Positions 1 through 6,313 of a stretch of DNA of 7,911 bases are shown piece by piece. The notes below the pieces were generated by a model that was given only the letters and a program-made list of their open reading frames with translations, made no database searches and was not told where the DNA came from. A program made the translations under genes and the position numbers. Origin of the DNA: Caldifarciminota bacterium (lineage in GTDB: Bacteria > Hydrothermota > Tepidihabitantia > SM23-42); NCBI GenBank assembly GCA_023128195.1, contig JAGMEL010000073.1, positions 1 through 7,911 on the forward strand, in the 5' to 3' direction. Positions within the stretch are counted from its first letter, which is position 1; each line of letters opens with the position of its first letter.

Positions 1-175
1 GTTTATGTTTACCGCTTCCACCTTTCACTTCAATGAATAATAACCTTCGCCACTTCGAATGCCACGCATGAATATCAACCCCATGTTCACCAATTCTCTT
101 TGGTGCCTTCCTTATTTTCCAGCCTTTGTTGATTAGATATTTTCTTATGTATCTTTCGACTGTTTGTTCTCTCAT
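1..175 (-). CDS. PD-(D/E)XK nuclease-like protein, N-terminal part, cut by window edge
   Basis: Reading leftwards from an ATG at 175-173, 58 codons stay open to the window edge, so only the N-terminus is visible. After an amphipathic helix (ERYIRKYLINKGWKI) comes GVDIHAW, about a dozen residues, then LLFIEVKGG. D34, followed by E49-V50-K51, is the D...ExK signature of the restriction-endonuclease-like fold, and the preceding Glu7 in the helix fits the usual architecture. The family is probably a small Mrr- or VRR-type nuclease or the start of a larger restriction enzyme; the visible part cannot separate these. The start is chosen because an in-frame TGA lies only 18 bases upstream of the ATG. 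The SD is weak (GCGGT about seven bases upstream). It is co-oriented with and 70 bp downstream of the HD gene, so it probably belongs to the same operon. The fold call is fairly secure; substrate and role are unknown. Confidence 0.75.
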   Translation of the reverse strand, partial: MREQTVERYIRKYLINKGWKIRKAPKRIGEHGVDIHAWHSKWRRLLFIEVKGGSGKHK

Positions 176-245
176 TTTTTTACCGCTGCAATTTTTTCAT
201 AGGTGATGCCCTTTTCTGTACAAAGCAATACTCTGCCTGATATTA
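176..245 (-). other. short intergenic spacer with A7 run and a possible 18-codon ORF
   Basis: This spacer lies between the HD gene stop and the nuclease start. I see no hairpin followed by a T-run on the minus strand, so no intrinsic terminator, and the two genes are probably co-transcribed. One frame is open from a TAA near 258 and could start at a TTG (228-226). It encodes a helix-like peptide containing GITYEKIAAVKK and stops in a TGA that overlaps the nuclease ATG (ATGA overlap), directly after a run of seven A residues (175-181). It could be a leader peptide, a decayed helix-turn-helix remnant, or a longer nuclease N-terminus reached by frameshift. I do not call it a gene. Confidence 0.3.
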
Positions 246-1742
246 TTAAGACACTCTGTTAGATACTACAATCTCCAACTTCAGATCGCTAAATGACACA
301 TTTCTTTCAAATGAATCATATTTAAGTTTCTCTTCCAAGTACTCATCTGATTTGTGCCATGTTAAATCCACGGTTACAGTGCTGTTGTGGATTGAGAGGT
401 CATTGATGGTAATTCTCTCTTTTTGCCCTTGTCTCTTAAAATCATCCCAAGTGTCTATGTAGATTAACAATGCTGCCATTGGGAAATCTCTAAGGGCCAC
501 GGGAAACACTTTCAATTTGTGCAAATCACCCCATATTCTCCAGTCATGCAGCGCAATGGCAACAGTTGCTGGGAAGATGTGATAAAGCATAAAAGTCTTA
601 CTTACATTCTTAGCCGCATTCACTTTTCTCAACAGGTCAGCAGATAGGTCAAAACAACCAATCACGCCATGGCTCTTTCTCGTGTTGTAGTTCTCTTGGA
701 AAATATGCGCTATGTTAGCATCGATTGGGGCGTGCAATGCATAACCTGTAAAGGGAATATCACGTTTCTTTGCACTCCTACAAGACTGTTTAATCAACTC
801 TACAATATTGCCTAACGCAGTTATGTATTCATCTTCTTTCCACCTTTTTCGCATTAGCTCCTCAATAACTGCGTTCAGCTCGGCATTTTCCTTCTTAGGG
901 TCACTCAAGTAAATGCGATGAACCCCTTGCTTAATTCTCCCCAGATCGTGAAACAATGAAGCAATCAACCACATATACTCAATGCTGAATTTATGCGTAC
1001 CTAAAATTCTTTTGTAATAGTCTACGAACCTATCATAGAAGGCATCTATTATTATACACCCTATCAGAAACACTCTTGCTGAATGAAATGTGTGGTCTCT
1101 GCAGCTTATTTCTGAGGAATTGAGCAGATTCTCAAAACAAGAGAGCCGCATAAATGGAATGCTACTGCCAAAGTACTTCGGACGTGATGCTAACATCTTA
1201 TCAATTGATTTGCATATGTTCGAAAGCTGCGTTTCTTTTCTATTACTCTTCTCTAGCCTATTCACCAAATCGACTATTTCCTCCTTAAAGCTAATACGCT
1301 TAATGTCTTTTGCTTTATCAAGAATAACCTGAGGAAACCAACCTTCTCTCTTCATTTGCACTGAGCTGACACTTTCAACTTCTTCAGAAGGAAATGGAAG
1401 AATAGTATTGATACTATTTTTGGTATAGACCTTCAATCCAAAATTGTGATTCATACAGAATTTTTTTAGAGTGTAGTATCCGTATTCAGAAGAAGAAAAG
1501 AAGCAAATTCTCAATTTGGTGTTGTCACCAACGGCTTTCTTAATTTCAGTTTCATATATCCTTTTGGGGAATTGTTGGCTAAAAACGACGTCAACCGCTA
1601 TGTAAGTCTTTGTCTTCACATCAGAAAATACAAATCTCGGTCTCCATTTATACTTGTTAAGAAATCGTGGGAACCTAGCTACCTTACTCCAATGCAATTT
1701 CTTTTCTATGAGTTTGGATAAATCATCTACTAACATGCACAT
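246..1742 (-). CDS. HD-domain metal-dependent hydrolase-like protein with unknown N-terminal domain
   Basis: This 498-residue protein is recognised by its HD-superfamily metal ligands: H220 (DHTFHSARV), H265-D266 (ASLFHDLGR), H358 (KSHGVIG), H399 (AIALHDW) and D430 (LIYIDTW). The order H...HD...H...H...D is the extended set seen in HD phosphodiesterases and nucleotidases, which hydrolyse phosphoester bonds in nucleotides or cyclic nucleotides, so activity is plausible. Residues 1-115 form a separate domain with alternating strands and helices (for example TYIAVDVVF, LRICFFSSS, GLKVYTKNS) that I cannot assign; it resembles an alpha/beta or nuclease-like fold only loosely. There is no signal peptide or membrane segment, so it is cytoplasmic. 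Its ATG follows the ParB-like stop with no gap and is preceded by AAGGA, which indicates translational coupling. A second Met codon two codons downstream is an alternative start. Substrate is unknown; a modified or second-messenger nucleotide is a guess from context. Confidence 0.8.
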   Translation of the reverse strand: MCMLVDDLSKLIEKKLHWSKVARFPRFLNKYKWRPRFVFSDVKTKTYIAVDVVFSQQFPKRIYETEIKKAVGDNTKLRICFFSSSEYGYYTLKKFCMNHNFGLKVYTKNSINTILPFPSEEVESVSSVQMKREGWFPQVILDKAKDIKRISFKEEIVDLVNRLEKSNRKETQLSNICKSIDKMLASRPKYFGSSIPFMRLSCFENLLNSSEISCRDHTFHSARVFLIGCIIIDAFYDRFVDYYKRILGTHKFSIEYMWLIASLFHDLGRIKQGVHRIYLSDPKKENAELNAVIEELMRKRWKEDEYITALGNIVELIKQSCRSAKKRDIPFTGYALHAPIDANIAHIFQENYNTRKSHGVIGCFDLSADLLRKVNAAKNVSKTFMLYHIFPATVAIALHDWRIWGDLHKLKVFPVALRDFPMAALLIYIDTWDDFKRQGQKERITINDLSIHNSTVTVDLTWHKSDEYLEEKLKYDSFERNVSFSDLKLEIVVSNRVS

Positions 1743-2771
1743 TTAATCCTTTTGCAGTTTTTTCTTAGTTACCTTAAGTGTACTAATCAAAGAATCAAGT
1801 TTTTTTATCAATTTCTTTTTTAACGCGCGATAGATGCTGAATTGAGCGTATTTGAGATTATTCATCACTGACTCTAATTCTTCCATTTTATTTTCTGCTA
1901 CACCGACTAATTTAACTAAATCTTCTTTGCTAATAGGAAATTTCAGTTCGAACCTTCTGAATAAATCATCAGGACTTTTGTTTTTATCATCCAGGAAGTT
2001 AAAAATTAGTTTTTTTAAATACTCACTTTTTTCTTTAGTTGTAGCTTGTAAGAATAATGGGAGCAGTTTATTAATAGGTTCTCGCGTGCTACCTATTATC
2101 CCCAATTTCACTTTATCTAACAATTTCCTCCTAATACTTTCCAAACCATATTTTTTTATCACTTCTGGAAACATTCCCTCTAACTGTTCTACAAAACTTG
2201 CCTCCAATTGTACGAGATGGCTGAACTTCAGATTGGTTTTAGCATCATCAATGTCTTCCAGAATTTTCCTGTTTACTTTTATATACCTTAAGACACGAAA
2301 ATGGTCTCTCAACCTATTATCACTGTAGCCAGTTTTTTCTTGAACAATGTCAAACAGATCCTCTCCCCGTTGTTTACCGAACTCCGCTTCTGTATCTTTT
2401 ATTATTTTTTCAAGAGCACGTGCTTGTGCAGTGAGGGTCCATTCTTTGCGCAACATATGAATTTGGAAAGAATAAAGAACTTCATCTTTTTTTAACTTAT
2501 CGACGATATGCACTGGCACAGTTTTTTGATTCGTGGCAAGTGCAGCTCTCAGGCGTCTCTCCCCATCAACCAAAATAAACTGTTTATTTCCTCTTCTGTA
2601 TGGTCTTACTACTAAAGGTACCAATACACCGAATTCAGCAACTGACTCTTTGAGCCTTTGAAAACTCTCATCAGATTCTATTTCCTCTTCATTTTCATCT
2701 CTCACGTTGCCTGGGTTTATTTTTATTAAGATCGGATCCACTTCTTTAATTTTATATTTATTTTGTTGCAT
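1743..2771 (-). CDS. ParB-like protein (ParB/sulfiredoxin fold, helix-turn-helix)
   Basis: Residues 10-95 are a ParB N-terminal domain: IKINPGNVRDE, then FQRLKESVAEFGVLVPLVVR, then FILVDGERRLRAAL. The GERRxRA phosphate/CTP-binding box (70-76) is intact. The second ParB box, normally ENxxR, aligns with IHMLR at 104-108, so the Glu-Asn pair is replaced and only the Arg is kept. Residues 135-165 (DIVQEKTGYSDNRLRDHFRVLRY) look like the ParB helix-turn-helix. The C-terminal third is Lys-rich and probably coiled coil (292-340). At 342 residues it has ParB length, but no ParA lies beside it, so plasmid or chromosome partitioning is unlikely. Known ParB relatives in modification clusters, and its neighbours here, suggest a DNA-targeting or regulatory role (inference). 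The start is set by GGAGG four bases upstream. It follows the radical SAM gene by 51 bp and runs straight into the HD gene. Confidence 0.85.
   Translation of the reverse strand: MQQNKYKIKEVDPILIKINPGNVRDENEEEIESDESFQRLKESVAEFGVLVPLVVRPYRRGNKQFILVDGERRLRAALATNQKTVPVHIVDKLKKDEVLYSFQIHMLRKEWTLTAQARALEKIIKDTEAEFGKQRGEDLFDIVQEKTGYSDNRLRDHFRVLRYIKVNRKILEDIDDAKTNLKFSHLVQLEASFVEQLEGMFPEVIKKYGLESIRRKLLDKVKLGIIGSTREPINKLLPLFLQATTKEKSEYLKKLIFNFLDDKNKSPDDLFRRFELKFPISKEDLVKLVGVAENKMEELESVMNNLKYAQFSIYRALKKKLIKKLDSLISTLKVTKKKLQKD
1747..1751 (-). promoter_or_regulatory. Shine-Dalgarno of the HD gene
   Basis: AAGGA (minus strand) sits in the last codons of the ParB-like gene, four bases before the ATG at 1742. 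The stop TAA (1745-1743) abuts this ATG. The arrangement supports the first ATG as start and suggests termination-reinitiation coupling. Confidence 0.6.
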
Positions 2772-2775
2772 TACG

Positions 2776-2780
2776 CCTCC
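2776..2780 (-). promoter_or_regulatory. Shine-Dalgarno of the ParB-like gene
   Basis: GGAGG on the minus strand, four bases before the ATG at 2771, fixes the start of the ParB-like gene. Confidence 0.8.
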
Positions 2781-2791
2781 AACATAAAAAA

Positions 2792-2820
2792 ATTATATTC
2801 AGTCCCCAGCTGTTTCTAAA
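2792..2820 (-). promoter_or_regulatory. possible internal promoter upstream of the ParB-like gene
   Basis: In the 51-bp gap after the radical SAM gene, the minus strand carries TATAAT (2797-2792). A weak TTTAGA (2820-2815) lies 17 bases upstream of it and matches four of six bases of a sigma-70-type -35 box. If the host is an archaeon, the same AT-rich block could serve as a TATA element instead. It could let the ParB-like and HD genes be expressed apart from the upstream genes. The sequence is AT-rich, so a chance match is quite possible. Confidence 0.3.
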
Positions 2821-2822
2821 TA

Positions 2823-4055
2823 TCACGTTTTGCCTGGAAACCAATATGAAACACCTTTTCGGTTGAGATATTTCATCTTCTCACGTTTACTTCTCATTGT
2901 CTTTGTAGCTTTCATAATCTTATTACGCATCCGTTTCTGCTCGAAATCTTTTGAGTAAAAGGGAAAACCATGCCTCACACAGATATTTTGCCTTCTAACA
3001 TTCTTTCTGAACTGCTTAACCAGTGCATCCGTCCAGCCACTTTGCTCATGTATATGATAATCATTACGCGTTTGCCCTTTCTTTCTAGGGTTGTAGTTGT
3101 CGTAAGTTTGATTTAAAGGTCTGTATCGACAATCTGCTATTTGAACTTGCCAATCCCAGCACTTTAATCTTTTTCGCTCCATGTCATTGAAAGTAATATC
3201 CCAATTATATAACATAAATATAAAAATATGCTTAGATTTATATCCAGCTTTCATTAGAATATCAATTTGCTTTTTTATTTTTGGATATTCCTGATATCTC
3301 CAATCCCAAGCAATTCGGGGATATCTAAAAGCTGCTTTTTTAATCATCTCCCCAAGATATGGTTTGTCCATTAGTTGTCTACCATCAAAACCACTCTGAG
3401 ACTCACACCATAATATATTGTGACTGCGTTTCATTTCAGCTAATTCGCCAAGTATATCCTCTACGTAAGGATTTGCCAGAAAATTGTTATCATAGAAGAC
3501 TATTTTTCGATATTTGACTTCCTTCTTAATACTTTTTTTGGGTACAAATTCAGGTTCAATCTTCCATGTTCCACAAAATTTGCATCTTCTATTACATCCT
3601 CGTGATGCGTGTAGAATTTGGTAATCAACCGGACTCGGATTAGAATTTTCTATCAGCTCGTACGCAGGTTCATATTTTTCTGCTTTTTTCATAACACCCT
3701 TATATACTTTATCGCAGCCCGTAAATTTTTTGCAGTGTTTTGGCATCAATGAAGCATATATTCCACCAACAACTACTTTTGCGTTTGGAAATAAATCTTT
3801 GTAATATCGAACGGCATCTTTTACGTACTTGGACCAATAAGTAAATAAAGAAGTTACCCAAACTTCATCAGGATCAAATCTGACAATTTCACTCTGCTTA
3901 ATCAAATTCATAGGAAGTCCGCGCACTAATTTAGTTTTGTTATTTTTATTTTTTAAATAAGAAGCGATTTTTAGAAGACCCACCGGTAGAAAATTTTTAT
4001 GATTTTTACTCTTTGCTGGTATAGGAAAATTAGGCTCAACTAAGAGTATATTCAT
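2823..4055 (-). CDS. B12-binding-domain-type radical SAM protein
   Basis: This 410-residue protein begins with a Rossmann-like domain typical of cobalamin-binding radical SAM proteins: NILLVEPNFPIP, LPVGLLKIASYLK, DEVWVTSLFTYW and AKVVVGGIYASLMP (residues 2-105). No DxHxxG base-off B12 motif is visible, so cobalamin binding is uncertain. The radical SAM core starts at ASRGCNRRCKFCGTW, where C154, C158 and C161 form the CxxxCxxC [4Fe-4S] motif; KIVFYDNNFL (184-193) follows as the next core strand. A distinctive C-terminal block (WTDALVKQFRKNVRRQN, 341-357) and a very basic tail (372-400) follow. From memory, unverified, similar C-terminal blocks occur in phage- or archaeal-encoded radical SAM proteins of unknown function. 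The class cleaves S-adenosylmethionine to generate a radical; the substrate is unknown. The gene starts eight bases after the DGQHR gene stop with only a weak SD, implying coupled translation. It lies between two ParB-fold genes, which hints at nucleic-acid or nucleotide chemistry (inference). Confidence 0.88.
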   Translation of the reverse strand: MNILLVEPNFPIPAKSKNHKNFLPVGLLKIASYLKNKNNKTKLVRGLPMNLIKQSEIVRFDPDEVWVTSLFTYWSKYVKDAVRYYKDLFPNAKVVVGGIYASLMPKHCKKFTGCDKVYKGVMKKAEKYEPAYELIENSNPSPVDYQILHASRGCNRRCKFCGTWKIEPEFVPKKSIKKEVKYRKIVFYDNNFLANPYVEDILGELAEMKRSHNILWCESQSGFDGRQLMDKPYLGEMIKKAAFRYPRIAWDWRYQEYPKIKKQIDILMKAGYKSKHIFIFMLYNWDITFNDMERKRLKCWDWQVQIADCRYRPLNQTYDNYNPRKKGQTRNDYHIHEQSGWTDALVKQFRKNVRRQNICVRHGFPFYSKDFEQKRMRNKIMKATKTMRSKREKMKYLNRKGVSYWFPGKT

Positions 4056-4063
4056 TTTCTATC

Positions 4064-6313
4064 TCATGTGTATGGATTTAATTCTGGTTTACCTATACAG
4101 TTTGAGAGCCACAACAGGCCTCCCATTCCGTCAAGTATATCTTGATCATCTATTTGGCGAGCATGGCTGCTAGGGTTTCTAAGTGCCATAATATCTTTGA
4201 TTCGGCGTTGGACATTTCCTTTTTTCATAAACACATCTGCGAATATTTGCTCCCAATTCTGACCGTAAATAATTATATCAATCATATGTCCTAATCCGAG
4301 TAAATTAAGCTTAAATTCATTTTGTTCTTTGTCATGACGCAAACCAGGTTTTCTGCTAACTTCTGCCTTCCAACTATCATCCGCATCATTTTTTACTTGT
4401 CCTGGCAATCCATGTTTCCACCACCTATCACTACCATAGTGTTGTTTCAATCGTAATAATATAAACCCCCTCAGACAACCTTCAACGTCGCGGGCTTTAG
4501 TTTCTATGCTCGAAATTGCCGGTGGCTCAACGGCTGGTGTAACAGGAGGTAATTCCTCAATCCTAGGAGGTGCAAATTCTGGGATAAATTCTCTAATTTT
4601 CAAGTCAAGGTATGCAGCATTGTCACTTTGCGAACCTCTACCTGATTGGCTTTTAAGAGCCTTCTGCATCAGTTGGTCTGTTTTGAGAAATTCTATGACT
4701 GGTTTTAAATATTTCGTGTTAAGTATTTCCTTAAATGTACTTGTTTTTGTAGGATGAAATAATTCTTGTTTTCCTTTGTAATCGAGATGTTTAACTATGT
4801 CTTGAAAAATCATCATGAAAACACCAAAGCCGCTATTGGAGAGCAATACGCTATCAGTACCTCTCCTCCAATCTTCAGGCCAAAGAGATTTCAACACTTC
4901 ATAATATGTGTTGATAAGACGAGCTGCATTTTCGGGAGTCTTGTTTTCATCAGTCGGATGCACAAGTTTACCCCAAGGCGAGTACTTTTCTATAGTTGTG
5001 CAAACCGTTGTAAGACTGAGTTTCACAGGTCTATCTTTGGGTATACTTGGGATGTCGATATAACCCATTAGTGGACCTGACGCTTCCATTTTTTTTGCAG
5101 TTTCTGCTATTTGGTACAAAAATTTTTGTCTATCATCTATACTGTCGCGATAAAGGTCAGAGTATAAATCCCAACGGAGCTCTGGCGGCACCTTTTTTTG
5201 TTTTTCGTTGATTTCAACAAAAAGATTTGCTTGTTCTTTCTGGGAAATCTTCTCGAAAGCCAAAACTGGTACAACAATATCTCTCTCAGCAGATGCTGCT
5301 CCATATAACCTGTGTTGTCCATCGATTATCCAAGCACAGCCGTAAAATCCAGGTAAAGTTATTGTACCTACAGTAATACTATCGCGAGTTTCTTTTTTAT
5401 CCCATTCCAAGCGCATTGTGAAGTTAACTATAATACTATTAGGAAAACACCCTTCTTCTTCATCGATGAATTTCCGTATTTCATTAATCTTTTTAGACCG
5501 CAACATTCTTTGGTATGCTTGTGAAGCTTCAACTATACCTGTGAGTTTCCGGTGGTGAACATATGCGTAATTTAGTAGTGCCTTAGCAGGAATCAAAAAT
5601 GAATAAACCAAATGTCCACCAATTTTGCTTCTGAGTGCCAAATATTCTTTTTTAAGAGCTCTTTGCTTTCTTCCTGCAAAAATCACGGAGTATAGTTGAA
5701 ATTTGGCTGTATGGCCTATCTGGCCGATAAGACTTTCAATATATTTAATGTCTCTCATTGACCAAAGGTATATATTCTTATCTTTTTTTTCTTCAACATA
5801 GTCTTCATCGTCTTGCCTTTTAGTTTGGGAACTAATTACTACAAGAAGGTGTATTTTTCCGCAATCATGCCCCCATTGAGATTGAATCGCCTTTACGATA
5901 TCGCCACGTTTACCAACATACTCTTCTAATTTATTTTTAGCATTTATAATCCCTTCTGATGCGGAATATTGACAATCGACGATGAAAACGTTATCCTCAT
6001 CTCGTGCTAAAACATCAATCTGTTTTGTATATCCATCGAATTTTAATTTACAGTGTCGTGTTTCATTCATAAATGAAAATCCAAGATTGTAGAATATCAT
6101 CCAAATTTTATCTTCAAAAAAGACATCTGTAGCTTTTGGTTTTCTTACTTTCGTTCTGGTTTTACCTTTGCGCACAATCTGCCAACCTTGGCTCTGACGA
6201 GTTTCAACCTGTGTATTCGGCACAGATTCTATGAGATATTCCTTTCTTCTTTTGGAAGCAACTCTTTTTAAATGTTTTTCATTACTGCATATTTCGCCTA
6301 TAATCCCAGGCAT
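4064..6313 (-). CDS. DGQHR-domain protein with N-terminal nuclease-like and C-terminal Swt1-like HEPN domains
   Basis: This is a three-part protein of 749 residues. (1) About 62-195: a PD-(D/E)XK-like domain with E67 in FFEDKIW, D100 in KQIDVLA and then FIVDCQYS, where D113-C-Q115 stands where ExK is expected, so catalysis may be altered or lost. (2) About 205-560: the DGQHR core, with WIIDGQHRLYGA (DGQHR at 331-335) and NLFVEINEKQKKVP (363-376). This domain is related to DndB and ParB/sulfiredoxin folds and is found in DNA phosphorothioation and 7-deazaguanine modification clusters. (3) After a Pro-rich linker (581-600), residues 605-740 match Swt1-like HEPN: DRWWKHGLP, YGQNWEQIF and ALRNPSSHAR, with R712-x4-H717 as the HEPN signature, often RNase or dimerisation. 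The start is fixed by AGGAGG five bases upstream. The first 32 bases overlap the end of the restriction endonuclease gene. The role is probably recognition or regulation of modified DNA, by analogy only. Confidence 0.85.
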   Translation of the reverse strand: MPGIIGEICSNEKHLKRVASKRRKEYLIESVPNTQVETRQSQGWQIVRKGKTRTKVRKPKATDVFFEDKIWMIFYNLGFSFMNETRHCKLKFDGYTKQIDVLARDEDNVFIVDCQYSASEGIINAKNKLEEYVGKRGDIVKAIQSQWGHDCGKIHLLVVISSQTKRQDDEDYVEEKKDKNIYLWSMRDIKYIESLIGQIGHTAKFQLYSVIFAGRKQRALKKEYLALRSKIGGHLVYSFLIPAKALLNYAYVHHRKLTGIVEASQAYQRMLRSKKINEIRKFIDEEEGCFPNSIIVNFTMRLEWDKKETRDSITVGTITLPGFYGCAWIIDGQHRLYGAASAERDIVVPVLAFEKISQKEQANLFVEINEKQKKVPPELRWDLYSDLYRDSIDDRQKFLYQIAETAKKMEASGPLMGYIDIPSIPKDRPVKLSLTTVCTTIEKYSPWGKLVHPTDENKTPENAARLINTYYEVLKSLWPEDWRRGTDSVLLSNSGFGVFMMIFQDIVKHLDYKGKQELFHPTKTSTFKEILNTKYLKPVIEFLKTDQLMQKALKSQSGRGSQSDNAAYLDLKIREFIPEFAPPRIEELPPVTPAVEPPAISSIETKARDVEGCLRGFILLRLKQHYGSDRWWKHGLPGQVKNDADDSWKAEVSRKPGLRHDKEQNEFKLNLLGLGHMIDIIIYGQNWEQIFADVFMKKGNVQRRIKDIMALRNPSSHARQIDDQDILDGMGGLLWLSNCIGKPELNPYT

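Noticed and set aside
1090..1332. Plus-strand open frame of 80 codons
   Set aside because: It lies wholly inside the HD gene on the opposite strand, with no domain pattern and no ribosome binding site; it is a shadow of the coding strand.
1852..2495. Two plus-strand open frames (158 and 64 codons)
   Set aside because: They are antisense to the ParB-like gene, with Phe/Ser/Leu-rich low-information translations typical of antisense AT-rich DNA.
1743..2771. ParB of a plasmid partition system
   Set aside because: There is no ParA-type ATPase or parS-like repeat in the window, and the ENxxR box is changed.
2772..2822. Intrinsic terminator after the radical SAM gene, suggested by CAGCTG and a T7 run
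   Set aside because: The possible stem is only about three base pairs and is not adjacent to the T-run.
4506..5071. Two plus-strand open frames (83 and 101 codons)
   Set aside because: They are antisense to the well-supported DGQHR gene, with no recognisable motif.
5137..5322. Minus-strand open frame of 61 codons
   Set aside because: It is an alternative frame within the DGQHR core, over the region encoding the DGQHR motif, which must be read in the main frame.
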